Positions 19,301 through 27,051 of a stretch of 53,809 nucleotides of DNA are shown here, piece by piece; within the stretch, counting starts at the first letter, position 1, and every line of letters starts with the position of its first letter. Location of the stretch: contig JALGZR010000020.1 of NCBI GenBank assembly GCA_025774805.1, positions 1 through 53,809 on the forward strand. The letters are read 5' to 3'. Source of the DNA: a bacterium (GTDB taxonomy: Bacteria > ARS69). Below the pieces are notes generated by a model that did not search any database, had not been told where the DNA came from, and was given only the letters and a program-made list of their open reading frames with translations. Position numbers and translations under genes: made by a program.

Positions 19301-19448
19301 GGGTGCGGCGGACGCGGGATGGAATCAGGCCGAATGGAACGGCCGCGACCGCGCCGGCAACGCCGTCGCGAGCGGGGTCTATTTCGCTCGGATGAAGACG
19401 GGCGATCGGGTGATCGTCAAGAAACTCGTGCTGCTGCGCGAGAACTGA
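16359..19448 (+). CDS. Large secreted C39-like cysteine peptidase with sorting tail
   Basis: 1029 aa. I chose the ATG at 16359 because AAGGAGG precedes it and a clean signal peptide follows (LLRPVCWAALGLGLALVAAG). Residues ~60-560 form beta-rich domains with a repeated jelly-roll-like layout (FDLRYDAECSADYLFLEYLD, VEYSEYYCFLAPRIDYGQQ). About residues 700-895 look like a papain-fold C39-type domain: NQCGPAAITNSMHWLEAQF supplies a Cys and GGHVVSVVGALQFGNKRFVW supplies a His. The last ~85 residues are a FlgD-Ig-like sorting domain with NPFSGSTTLRF and ASGVYFARMKTG. It is probably exported to the cell surface or outside. The peptidase call is from motif pattern only. Confidence 0.8.
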   Translation: MLLRTCSPLLRPVCWAALGLGLALVAAGDSWARPRGSHHVSDAEVVRQADRLDLPDPARSNARASWTRVHPEGTSPCDSADTAGSPSGQSIDHVWCFEGAGGDSTWPDNPGFGDSHNWDHWSRFDPPEGQDSPWHVTDFYPGPSTGTYNAWAGCDTSGATAGCADAHYWVLANGYGNQWNYPLVLDCSALDASVGGTIEFDLRYDAECSADYLFLEYLDEVSGAWEVVIDSVGGEAVFNAVSGVYDVAHGGTGRSCGTDYFGSSDQVVSEGDAHGNSSWLTGATFPVPQGFSGLMLRWRAQSDRTISDEDGGIDTDGLAAIDNVSITFDATGDIVSDDFESGTFNVSSTGPPAYWIQSGHAGDPYDGWHLEFDPNYKNKGNTTYFSDDWMWSSTPAVGAIPANGFAFILVAPRLDVSGWTEGVVEYSEYYCFLAPRIDYGQQVVRVHDSTIGAWSPWIDVGDSLSGGCTEWEMNKRVELTPYVGGTVDSLQVGWEVFDGSQPGDLAWGKHGAVKYLIDNVSFADYVPTGPVPQPEIQHPIELGQVSWNMDATGVVDHSEYGHLRFDFTPATTRLHFLNIVAEMDGPLTWLVQNMPLVTTEIIEMSLSETCQTVDLSGLGVVRGTSSAGDSVWYTVTLDTIPEETQPAFFPQYVVVLDSTRYSYGGDVYAGVPPVPGLDSPKGPAKPPWDGNTNLKWSWRVGMPNGEQGTNQCGPAAITNSMHWLEAQFPGQVFLGQTWNETLLKLKDYTNWDAGGIGQRDAIEGKLRMAADPGKIFFPDLNVKYEADATLTDLGASVTVAGRTARRHGPSGPPSFDWMMSELQDYEDVELSIDWLDNAGNKRGGHVVSVVGALQFGNKRFVWTNDDGDQGEKTGDPPVPPLNGGLRTNMLHQVTIENGGYMRLSGFRSNNRVKATYSESVEDIKTGMPDGTEGPQAAGLALDARPNPFSGSTTLRFHLPHAANVTVEIYGVDGRRLRTLHLGAADAGWNQAEWNGRDRAGNAVASGVYFARMKTGDRVIVKKLVLLREN

Positions 19449-19478
19449 GCGTCGGAGAACTGACTGAGCACGAAGGAG

Positions 19479-19506
19479 GAGGGCCGCTCCGGGGGGAGCG
19501 GCCCTC
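19479..19506. terminator. Strong 12-bp bidirectional terminator hairpin
   Basis: GAGGGCCGCTCC, GGGG loop, GGAGCGGCCCTC: a perfect inverted repeat in the gap between the convergent peptidase and sulfatase-like genes, followed by TTCCC on the plus strand and preceded by AAGGAG. A good candidate for terminating transcription from both sides. Confidence 0.7.
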
Positions 19507-19581
19507 TTCCCGGATGGGTCGGGCATCGACCCTCGACCGGTCGTTCTCACCCGGCGCGGAAATTCTCGCCCCCGTCCCCCA

Positions 19582-19602
19582 CCGGTGAGAGACGCGGGTC
19601 AG
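19582..19602 (-). repeat. Degenerate element terminus at a stop codon
   Basis: CCGGTGAGAGACGCGGGTC then AG matches the right terminal repeat at about 15 of 21 positions. TCA at 19599-19601 is the TGA stop of the sulfatase-like gene. Weak by itself, but the position is the same as in three stronger cases. Confidence 0.4.
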
Positions 19603-20918
19603 TCCACGTAGCCGAGCGCCCGGAGCTCCGCGATGAACTCCGGCGGCAGGTCCCGGTCGGAGGGGGCGCCGGGGAGTCCCAGCGCCGCGGTGAGGAGGTC
19701 GTCGAGCCGCTCCTTCATCAGGGTCACGACCGCCGGGTATTCGCCGATCACGTTCCGTAGCTCCAGAGGGTCGGTCCTGAGGTCGAACAGCCGGTCGTCC
19801 TTCTCGGACGCGTAGTAGTACCTCCATCGCCGGCCGGTGATCGCGTACTCCTCCCCCCGGCGAAAGAGGTTCCCCGAGGGGGCCGTCATTCGTTCCGAGA
19901 GAACGTACTCGCGCGTCGGATCACTCAGCGGGTTCATCCCCTCGAACTGCGCGCGGTCCGATGCCGAGACCGGCAATTCGAGCTCCTCGGTCAGGATCGG
20001 GAGGACATCCACCAGCGCCGCCAGATCGGCCCTCCGCTCGGCCTCTTCGGAACCCATCCCGGGCAGCTTGAGGATCAGCGGAACCTGGAGGATCTCGGCG
20101 TGAAGCTGTCCGTGCTGCATCCAGTCGTGCTGCCCCAGTCCCTCCCCGTGGTCGGAGGTGAACACGATCACGGCCTCGTCGAAGAGATCGAGCTCGCGGA
20201 GCCGTTCGAAGAGACGTCCGATTTGACCGTCCACGAACAGGATCTCTCCATCGTACTGGTTGTGGCTGTACTGGACGGCCCGGTCCTCCCAGTTCGTGAA
20301 AGCTCCGTGCTCGAGGTAGCGAAGCAGCCTCTCGTTCGTCTTGAACGCCTGGTTGAACGGGGGTGGAGGCCGGTAGAGGAAGTGGGGATCGAAGTAGTGG
20401 ATCCACAGGAGGATCGGTTCGGAGGGGGGCGTCTCCAGCCAAGCCAGCACGTCCTCGGTGACCGCGTCCGCGGGCCGACTGCGTTCCTCCGGTTGGCTGA
20501 AGTGCGCGAACCCCGTCGAGATTCCCGTCAGATCCTTGAGCGGAGCGGCGCTCACGAATGCCGCGGTTCGGTAGCCCGCGTCCTGCAGCATCTGGGGAAA
20601 CGTACGGAGGCCCAAGGCTTCCGCGTCGAAGAGCATTGCGTTGTTCTGAACACCGTGACGGATCGTGCGGGTGGAGGTCAGCAGGGACACGTGGGCCGGA
20701 AGCGTGCATCCCATTTGCGTGACCACGTTCTCGAACAGCACGCTCCGCTTCGCGAGCTCGTCGATGACCGGTGTCGTGTTCCGGAAGTAGCCGTAGCACC
20801 CGAGCCGGTCGGCGCGCAGCGTGTCCACGGTGATCAAGAGGATGTTCGGGAGCGGACGGGGCGATCCGCACGAGACCGGAAGCAAGAGAGCGAAGAGGGC
20901 ACCGAGGACCCGGCTCAC
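19599..20918 (-). CDS. Sulfatase-like lipoprotein, second paralogue
   Basis: 439 aa. The leader ends in LPVSC (Cys17). Metal-site blocks NILLITVDTLRADRLGCYGY and FTSDHGEGLGQHD are intact. The nucleophile block is CTLPAHVSLLTS: aligned on LLT, the nucleophile position is Thr and the Arg of (C/S)xPxR is His, as in the paralogue at 4068-5456, although here the Pro is kept. WIHYFDPHFLYRPPPPF supplies further active-site His/Asp residues. The protein ends in LRALGYVD. It stands alone and is divergent from a phosphoesterase gene. The substrate is unknown; phosphate ester or sulfate ester hydrolysis, or phosphotransfer, are all possible. Confidence 0.85.
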   Translation of the reverse strand: MSRVLGALFALLLPVSCGSPRPLPNILLITVDTLRADRLGCYGYFRNTTPVIDELAKRSVLFENVVTQMGCTLPAHVSLLTSTRTIRHGVQNNAMLFDAEALGLRTFPQMLQDAGYRTAAFVSAAPLKDLTGISTGFAHFSQPEERSRPADAVTEDVLAWLETPPSEPILLWIHYFDPHFLYRPPPPFNQAFKTNERLLRYLEHGAFTNWEDRAVQYSHNQYDGEILFVDGQIGRLFERLRELDLFDEAVIVFTSDHGEGLGQHDWMQHGQLHAEILQVPLILKLPGMGSEEAERRADLAALVDVLPILTEELELPVSASDRAQFEGMNPLSDPTREYVLSERMTAPSGNLFRRGEEYAITGRRWRYYYASEKDDRLFDLRTDPLELRNVIGEYPAVVTLMKERLDDLLTAALGLPGAPSDRDLPPEFIAELRALGYVD

Positions 20919-21016
20919 GAACCGTGATCGACTACGAATGTCCTCACCTCCGCGAAGAGCTGCCGCAGGTTCCCGGTAATGATAGCCTATGCGGGCCGAT
21001 GCGAGGGAGTCGGACC

Positions 21017-21835
21017 GTGAGACGGATCGCCTGGATGACCGACATCCACCTGAACTTCCTGGAGGCGGAGCGACAAATGGAGTTCGTCCGTCGGGTCCGG
21101 TCCCACCGAGCGGATTCGATCCTGGTCGGGGGTGACATCGGGGAGGCCGCCTCCGTCGGCGACTACCTGCGCTTCCTGGCCACCCGGCTGGGCGTGCCCG
21201 TCTACTTCGTTCTGGGGAACCACGACTACTACGGGGGTTCGATCGCGGAGGTTCGAAGGGCCGTTCGCCGGCTGACGGCCGAAGTGGACGGCCTCCACTA
21301 CCTCTCCGAATGCGGGCCGGTGGCCCTCTCGTCCGACGTCGGGCTGATCGGGCACGACGGATGGGGCGACGGCCGATTCGGGGACTTTCTGCGGTCTCCC
21401 CTCGTGCTCAACGACTACGTGCACATCCGGGAGATCTCCGGGCTCTCTCGAGCGGATCTGCTCGCCCGGCTGAACGCGCTCGGCGACGAAGCCGCGGATC
21501 ACGTGCGCGGCACACTGACCGACGCTCTGAGGAGCTTTCGCCACGTCTACCTTCTGACCCACGTGCCGCCCTTTCGCGAGGCCTGTGTGCACGCGGGGCG
21601 GCCGTCCGACGACGATTGGGCTCCGCACTTCGCCTGCCGGGCGGTGGGAGAGACGGTGCGGGAGGTCATGACCGCTGCCCCGGACCGGAGGCTGACGGTC
21701 CTGTGCGGTCACGTGCACGAGCGGGGCCGTTGCGAGGTTCTTCCCAACGTCGAGGTCCACACCGGCGGAACCGAGTACGGCGATCCCGGAGTCCAGGGGA
21801 TCTTCGACATTCGGGGACGAAGCCGCGGGGAATGA
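21017..21835 (+). CDS. Calcineurin-like metallophosphoesterase
   Basis: 272 aa from the GTG at 21017, chosen because AGGGAGT precedes it and the first beta strand (RRIAWMTDIHLNF) follows directly; an ATG at 20999 is the alternative. All metal-binding motifs are present: TDIHLN, LVGGDIGE, VLGNHDYYGG, LTHVPPF and CGHVHERG. This is a cytoplasmic two-metal phosphoesterase of unknown substrate. It is divergent from the sulfatase-like gene with about 98 bp between, and converges on the bactofilin gene across a strong hairpin. Confidence 0.9.
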   Translation: MRRIAWMTDIHLNFLEAERQMEFVRRVRSHRADSILVGGDIGEAASVGDYLRFLATRLGVPVYFVLGNHDYYGGSIAEVRRAVRRLTAEVDGLHYLSECGPVALSSDVGLIGHDGWGDGRFGDFLRSPLVLNDYVHIREISGLSRADLLARLNALGDEAADHVRGTLTDALRSFRHVYLLTHVPPFREACVHAGRPSDDDWAPHFACRAVGETVREVMTAAPDRRLTVLCGHVHERGRCEVLPNVEVHTGGTEYGDPGVQGIFDIRGRSRGE

Positions 21836-21879
21836 GGCGCGCCGTCCGGCGCCGGTTCGCACCCCGGAGTGCGCACCGC

Positions 21880-21916
21880 CCCCCTTGCCCCCGGAAGGGC
21901 GCCGGGGGAAAGGGGG
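21880..21916. terminator. Long hairpin between convergent genes
   Basis: CCCCCTTGCCCCCGG pairs with CCGGGGGAAAGGGGG (14 of 15 positions) around a 7-nt loop, in the gap between the phosphoesterase and bactofilin genes. It is very stable and well placed to stop transcripts from both sides. No long T-tract. Confidence 0.65.
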
Positions 21917-21922
21917 ACGCGA

Positions 21923-22405
21923 CTACTTCGCGATCTGCTCCTTCGCGATCTCCTCGACGACCGCCTCCGAGGGCTGCGATCCGGGCGGCGCGGCCTTCTT
22001 CGATTCGGAAGGAGTCGCCGGCGCGGCCTTGGCGCCGACGGCCTGCGCGGCGCTCTGCGCCGTGTTGCAGCTTCCCTGGAAGGAGACTCCCTCTTCGATC
22101 ACGAGCTTGGAGGTGATCATCTCTCCTTCGAGACGGGAGCCGCTCTGAAGCGTGATCTTGTCCGCCGCGTGGAGGTTCCCCTTGATCGTGCCCGCCACGA
22201 CGGCGCTTCTCGTGTGCACATTGGCGTCGACCATGCCGTTCTTCCCGACGACGAGCGTTTCGCTGACGCGGATCTCACCCGTGAATCTGCCGTCGACGCG
22301 AACGTTTCCGGTGACCTCGAAGGTCCCGTCGAACGCGGAGCCTTCTCCGATGATCGAGGTGGCCTCTCCGTCTTCCGGCCTGAGTCCCGGCTTCTTGCCG
22401 ATCAT
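21923..22405 (-). CDS. Bactofilin
   Basis: 160 aa cytoskeletal protein that polymerises into filaments without nucleotide. The central ~100 residues show the right-handed beta-helix pattern of bactofilins (SIIGEGSAFDGTFEVTGNVR, VDGRFTGEIRVSETLVVG, GTIKGNLHAADKITLQSG, SRLEGEMITSKLVIEEG). The ends are disordered: a short polar N-terminus and an Ala/Pro/Lys-rich C-terminus. Roles in other bacteria include cell shape, stalk formation and localising cell-wall enzymes; none can be assigned here from context. Confidence 0.93.
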   Translation of the reverse strand: MIGKKPGLRPEDGEATSIIGEGSAFDGTFEVTGNVRVDGRFTGEIRVSETLVVGKNGMVDANVHTRSAVVAGTIKGNLHAADKITLQSGSRLEGEMITSKLVIEEGVSFQGSCNTAQSAAQAVGAKAAPATPSESKKAAPPGSQPSEAVVEEIAKEQIAK

Positions 22406-22559
22406 GGGACGCCTCCTGGCGGTTTCGAGACTGGGGAAGGGTTTGCGACCCTATCGGACCCCGCCCGCGGGTGTCAAGACAGCGGGGATATACGCCCCGG
22501 TATCGTCTCGATGGACGCGGATCTTTAGCCAGAACGGGGGATGAGAGGGTCCCGCTTGC

Positions 22560-22594
22560 GCTTCGTGACGAGCCTGGTGAGGAAAGCAGGCTAG
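22560..22594 (-). repeat. Solo terminus plus flank of the dispersed element
   Basis: CTTCGTGACGAGCCTGGTG continues as AGGAAAGCAGGCTAG. It matches the last ~35 bp of the full copies including interior sequence (CTCGCGACGAGCCTGGTG). CTA at 22591-22593 is the TAG stop of the PorV-like gene. Confidence 0.75.
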
Positions 22595-23676
22595 AAATAC
22601 CCCAGGCGAACCTCGACGGTGTGGAGGAACTGGCTCTCGGAGCCGGGATACTCGCCGAGCTCCCGACCGTAGAAGGCGTAGTCCAGCTCGAAGAACCGCA
22701 AACCGATCGACGCCCCGACGGCCGGGTATCCCTGATTCACCCCTCCCCGCACCGAGACGACGGGCATCCGGACTTCCGCGCCAAGGTGGATCTTGTTCCC
22801 CGTCGCCTCGTTCGAATCGAGCATGTTTCGCAGGTCTGCAGCGAGGAGTACGCCGCGCACGGGACCCCAGTCGCCGATCTCCGGCCGCCAGGCCGTCCCC
22901 AAATCGAAGGCGGCTCCGATCTTCTCGCCGCCGACGAACCCGGCCGCGTCCCGGAGAACCGCTCCCACCGCCCAGCGACTCCCCGGGCGCGCCCAGCGCA
23001 CGCCGAGGTCCATGGCGAACCCGGCGTCGGCTCCTTCCAGATCATCGAGGATCTCTTCAGGATCGAAATCCGCCACCTCACGCGAGGTCAGGGCGCGGCG
23101 GGACTCACGTCGCCAGACTCCTTTGAGCGTCCCGCCCACGGTGAGGTCGTACCTTCCGAGATCCATCGAACCGCCGACGAGCGCGACGATGTCGTCGAAG
23201 ACGTGGGCTCGAACCCGAGGCTCGTAGACCCCTCGGTCGATGCTGAACCCGACCCGCCCGAGACTGTAGACGCCGACTCCGAGGTTCTTCCGGGTCACGT
23301 CCACGTAGGCCTGGGCGTCGGCCGAGACCCATCGGTCGTCGTACGGTGCGAGTGACTCGTAGAACTCCTGATCGATCTCGTCGAAGTCGGCGAAGCGCTC
23401 TTCGTTGTCCTGGATGAACTCGATGACCTCGAAGAACTCGTCGTCGATGCCTCCCTGGAGCCCGATTCCCGAGATCTTCGTTTGATCCAGGTTCGAGAGC
23501 CCGGCGGGATTGTAGTAGAGCGCGTTTCGGTCGTCGGCCACGGCCACGAACGCGTTGCCCATCCCGAGGGGACGGATTCCCGGAAGCCCGGTCGAGGCCG
23601 GCCCGGCGGCGACGTTTTCCGCGAGGAGCGCCCCGATCGAGAGGACCGCGAGGGCGGTCGGCGCGAGCGGTTTCAT
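22591..23676 (-). CDS. PorV/UPF0164-like outer-membrane protein
   Basis: 361 aa with a signal peptide ending near NVAAG. The mature N-terminus has the hallmark GIRPLGMGNAFVAVADDRNALYYNPAGLSNL split over two adjacent strands, typical of PorV/UPF0164/FadL-type barrels of FCB bacteria. The remainder is beta-strand rich with alternating aromatic residues and ends VEVRLGYF with a terminal Phe, as expected for BAM-assembled barrels. It lies 16 bp before the end of the preceding minus-strand lipoprotein gene (23693-24610), so the two likely form an operon. A role with a T9SS-like secretion route would suit the sorting tails in this window, but is an inference. Confidence 0.85.
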   Translation of the reverse strand: MKPLAPTALAVLSIGALLAENVAAGPASTGLPGIRPLGMGNAFVAVADDRNALYYNPAGLSNLDQTKISGIGLQGGIDDEFFEVIEFIQDNEERFADFDEIDQEFYESLAPYDDRWVSADAQAYVDVTRKNLGVGVYSLGRVGFSIDRGVYEPRVRAHVFDDIVALVGGSMDLGRYDLTVGGTLKGVWRRESRRALTSREVADFDPEEILDDLEGADAGFAMDLGVRWARPGSRWAVGAVLRDAAGFVGGEKIGAAFDLGTAWRPEIGDWGPVRGVLLAADLRNMLDSNEATGNKIHLGAEVRMPVVSVRGGVNQGYPAVGASIGLRFFELDYAFYGRELGEYPGSESQFLHTVEVRLGYF

Positions 23677-23692
23677 GGGGGTAACTCCTCCG

Positions 23693-24610
23693 TCAGGATG
23701 CGGGGGGCGGACAGCCCGCCACGCGTGAGTCCTCGTCGATGAGACCGTCGCCGTCGTCGTCCAGCTCGTTCCGGCACTCCTCGTCCGTTCTCCCGTCCCC
23801 GTCGTTGTCGCCCTCCCCGGCGTTGCCCGGAACTCCCGTGTTCACGTAGTAGAAGGAGATGTCCGACCCGACCTCGTCGAGGATGTCGAGCAGGTCCTCG
23901 ATGTCGATTCCGCTGTCGTCGTCGTTCACGTCCTCGAGCACTTCTCCGCCGCTGTCGAGGAGCTCGTTGAGGTCGTCGATCATCTCGTTGATGTCCTCGG
24001 GCGGGATGTTGTCGATGCCGTCGATCGAGTACTCGCCGTTCTCGTCCTCGCTGAATCCCAGCTCCTCGGGGGACGCATCCGTCCCGTCGATCGTCCCGTC
24101 GCCGTTCGTGTCGCGCAGGCGGAGAATCCCGCGGAGCGTGTAGGCCATCGCGAGGTCGAGATCGACGTCGGCCCCCACGAAGCGACCCTCGGTCACCTCC
24201 CCCTTCCGGATCGGCTCCAGGCTCTCGAGGACGACTCGATTGACGCGGTAGACCGAGTTCGCCTCTTGAATCGGGAAGTCGAAGACCCCGGTGGCCCCGG
24301 AGCCGGGCGAGTCGTCGGTGAGGGTCTGCACGAGGGTGAAGACGTCGACGTCGCTGTTCAGCACGGCGGCCTTCGCGAGGTAGAACCGAGCCTCGCTGTG
24401 GTGGGGGCGAAGGGCGACCGCCGCGGCGAACTTCGCCTCCGCCCGCGGGTAGTCCGCGGCCTGAATGGCCTCGCGGCCGTCGGACATCAGGGCGTCAAAG
24501 CTCTCGGAGTCGACGGTCCACTCCCAGAGGTTGTTACAGCCTGACCCGAGAATCACAATCCCCGAGAGGGCGGAAAGGATGGCGAAACGGGCCCTTACGT
24601 GCCAGGTCAT
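23693..24610 (-). CDS. TPR lipoprotein with acidic calcium-binding MopE-like tail
   Basis: 305 aa. The ATG at 24610 has GGAGG 8 nt upstream; a GTG three codons earlier is too close to that site. Lipobox ILGSGC (Cys25). Residues ~40-80 carry a TPR-like pair (GREAIQAADYPRAEAKFAAA). The middle is very acidic with dockerin/EF-hand-like loops (RDTNGDGTIDGTD), and the C-terminus has repeats of the DxDxDGxxDE type (DNDGDGRTDEECRNELDDDG then DGLIDEDSRVAGC), resembling the MopE/thrombospondin-3 metal-binding motif. It probably binds calcium at the cell envelope. It is upstream of and co-oriented with the PorV-like gene. Confidence 0.8.
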   Translation of the reverse strand: MTWHVRARFAILSALSGIVILGSGCNNLWEWTVDSESFDALMSDGREAIQAADYPRAEAKFAAAVALRPHHSEARFYLAKAAVLNSDVDVFTLVQTLTDDSPGSGATGVFDFPIQEANSVYRVNRVVLESLEPIRKGEVTEGRFVGADVDLDLAMAYTLRGILRLRDTNGDGTIDGTDASPEELGFSEDENGEYSIDGIDNIPPEDINEMIDDLNELLDSGGEVLEDVNDDDSGIDIEDLLDILDEVGSDISFYYVNTGVPGNAGEGDNDGDGRTDEECRNELDDDGDGLIDEDSRVAGCPPPAS

Positions 24611-24843
24611 GTTCAGCACCTCCGCTGAAACGCAAATCCCGATAAGGAGTTGCGGTCAGCGCCCAGCCGGGGGAGGATCCCGCCGGTCGGTACCGTCATC
24701 GGGAGGGTGGGCCTTCACCTTGAGTGACAGATTGATACAGAGGAGCTAGGCGGAACGAGAGGGCGTCCCGGGGCAGCCGGGTCGAGTCGGATCACGAGCG
24801 CGGCATCGAGCGGGGTCGAGAGGCTCGAAAGGCGGCCTCCCGA

Positions 24844-27051
24844 TCAGCGATCCAGTCTGGCCAGGAGGTCGCGGGCGCTCTCGGCGCGGGGGAACGCCGG
24901 GTCGAGCTCGAGCGCGCGCCCGATCTCCCGCCGGGCCTCGTCCGACTCCCCGCGGGCGGACTGGACCACGCCGAGCATGTACCGCTTCATCGGATCGTCG
25001 GGAACGCGAAGGGTCGCCGCCTTCAAGGAGACGGCCGCCTCGTCGAGCAGCCGGTTCTTGTACTGGGCCCAGCCGAGGGTGCCCAGCACGTGCGGGTTCT
25101 CCGGCTGCAGCTCGGCCGCCCTCCGCGCGTGGACCTCGGCGAGGATCGGATCGATGTCGAGATCGGCGAGCAGCCACGCCAGGTTGTTGTGGGCTTCCGC
25201 GATCCGCTCGTCGCGGGCGAGCACGGACCGGTACGCCTCGACGGCCTCCTCCGTCCGGCCGACCGCGGTGAGCGCGAGCCCGAGAAGATGGGAGGGGAGC
25301 CAGGATCGCGGGTCCAGCTCCCGGGCCCGCTCGAAGTGAGGGACGGCGGCCCCGCCCCGTCCGAGCCGCATCTCGAGCTGGCCCTGATGGATGTGCGCGT
25401 CGGGAAGATCCGGCCGGAGCTCGAGCTCGCGGTCGAACGCCTCCCGCGCCTCGTGCGGCCGTCCCGACTCGAGCTGAGCCAGACCGATCACTCCCAGGAA
25501 CTCCGGATCCGCGGGGGCGAGCTTCGCCCCCTCGCGCGCGTGGTAGATCGCGTCGGGGTATCGATTCGCCCGGAGATAGAGCCTCGCCAGGGCGAGCTGC
25601 GCGGGGGGAAACGGCGGCTCGCCCCCGAGGATGTCGTGCAGCTCGATCTCCGCGTCCTCGATGCGGCCCAGCGCGGACAGCGCTTCCGCCCTTAGGGTGC
25701 GGGCCTCGCGGTCCCCGGGGTCCCGTTCGAGGATGCGCGCGAGCACGTCGATCGCCCGCTCGGGGGACTCCCGCTCCAGGAGCCACCCGGCATACGCGAG
25801 GATCTCGTCGCGCGACGCCTCGGGCCGGGTCGCGAGCCGCTCGAGGGCGCTCCCGGAGGCGAACCCGTTCCCTCCCGCGGCCAGAGCCCGACCGCGAATC
25901 GTCCGGGCCGCCTCCGAATCGGGATTCCGTTTCAGGATGCCGTCCACGATGTCGAGGGCGTTTCCCGCCTCGTCGAGACGGAGATACGTCTCCGCGAGCG
26001 TGAGACCGCATTCCTCCCAGAGGGCCGGCTCGAGAGAGGCCCGGGCGCGGGCCTTGCGCAGGAGCGTGACCGACTCCTCGGGGCGGCCGGCGCGTGAGAG
26101 GAACCGGCCGAGCGCGAGATACGCGGGCGCGAACTCGGAGTCGGAGCGGATCGCTTCGCGAAACGCCATCTCCGCGGCTTCGGGATCCCCCGTCTCGAGC
26201 GCGCAGGTTCCGAGCCCCTCGAGCGCGGCGGGATCGCGTGGGTTGTCCTCGAGGACGGCGCGGAACGCCTCCGCCGCCTCCGACGAGCGGCCCTCCGCCG
26301 CGAGAAGTCGAGCGAGCTCGAGGCGGGCGCGGGGGCGGCGCGCGGCAAGGGCCAGGCCCGCCTCGAGGTCCTCTCGCGCCCCCGGAAGGTCGCCCAGATC
26401 CCTGCGGACGCGGGCCCGGGCGAAGAGGACATCCGCGCTCTCCGGGAACCGGGCCACCAGATCGTCCGCCTCGGCCAGCACCGTCGAGCCCGAGTCCGCG
26501 CGCAGCCGGTAGAACAGGCGGGCGATTCGGATCTCGGGATCGTCCGGGGCCTGCAGGAGCGCCCGCTCGACCTCGGTTCGGGCCTCCGGAAGTCGTCCGG
26601 CCTCGGCCAGGACCCGTCCCCGCAGCGCGCGCCGCGCCGGGGTCTCCGATCCGATCGCGATCGCCTCGTCGATCCGGGTGAGGGCCTCCTCGGCTCGTCC
26701 CTCGATCAGCGCGATCCGCGCCAGAGCCACGCGATCCTCGACCCGCGTCGAGTCCCAGCGCACGGCCTCGAGGAACGCGTCCCGCGCGTCGCGGGAACGC
26801 CCCAGCGCGCTCGCGACGCGACCCACACCGGACCAGGTCCACGCCTCGGTCGGGAAGCGCCGGGTCGCGTCCCGATAGGCCTCCAGCGCCTCGATCGGAT
26901 CGCCCTCCCGCTCGAGGAACCCAGCCCGGTGCCGGTACTCGTCGATCGCTCGCGGGGACGAGAGGGAGCGCCGGGAGTCCTCCCCGCCGCACCCGATCGT
27001 CAGGAGCGGCCACACGACCCCCAGAGCCAACGTCCACCCGACCCGATGCAT
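24844..27051 (-). CDS. Large TPR-array lipoprotein
   Basis: 735 aa from the ATG at 27051, preceded by GGGGGAAAGG. The signal sequence ends in LLTIGC (Cys21). The rest is about 20 consecutive TPR-like helix pairs (for example EALEAYRDATRRFPTEAWTW, AEAFRAVLEDNPRDPAALEG, EAHNNLAWLLADLDIDPILA), forming one long superhelix. It is a predicted envelope-associated scaffold for protein complexes, with no catalytic domain. A compact repeat element lies only 32 bp upstream, so any promoter must lie within or beyond the element. Confidence 0.85.
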   Translation of the reverse strand: MHRVGWTLALGVVWPLLTIGCGGEDSRRSLSSPRAIDEYRHRAGFLEREGDPIEALEAYRDATRRFPTEAWTWSGVGRVASALGRSRDARDAFLEAVRWDSTRVEDRVALARIALIEGRAEEALTRIDEAIAIGSETPARRALRGRVLAEAGRLPEARTEVERALLQAPDDPEIRIARLFYRLRADSGSTVLAEADDLVARFPESADVLFARARVRRDLGDLPGAREDLEAGLALAARRPRARLELARLLAAEGRSSEAAEAFRAVLEDNPRDPAALEGLGTCALETGDPEAAEMAFREAIRSDSEFAPAYLALGRFLSRAGRPEESVTLLRKARARASLEPALWEECGLTLAETYLRLDEAGNALDIVDGILKRNPDSEAARTIRGRALAAGGNGFASGSALERLATRPEASRDEILAYAGWLLERESPERAIDVLARILERDPGDREARTLRAEALSALGRIEDAEIELHDILGGEPPFPPAQLALARLYLRANRYPDAIYHAREGAKLAPADPEFLGVIGLAQLESGRPHEAREAFDRELELRPDLPDAHIHQGQLEMRLGRGGAAVPHFERARELDPRSWLPSHLLGLALTAVGRTEEAVEAYRSVLARDERIAEAHNNLAWLLADLDIDPILAEVHARRAAELQPENPHVLGTLGWAQYKNRLLDEAAVSLKAATLRVPDDPMKRYMLGVVQSARGESDEARREIGRALELDPAFPRAESARDLLARLDR

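Noticed and set aside
24746-27037. 763-codon minus-strand ORF
   Set aside because: Out-of-frame shadow of the TPR lipoprotein gene; Arg/Gly/Pro-rich with no domain.
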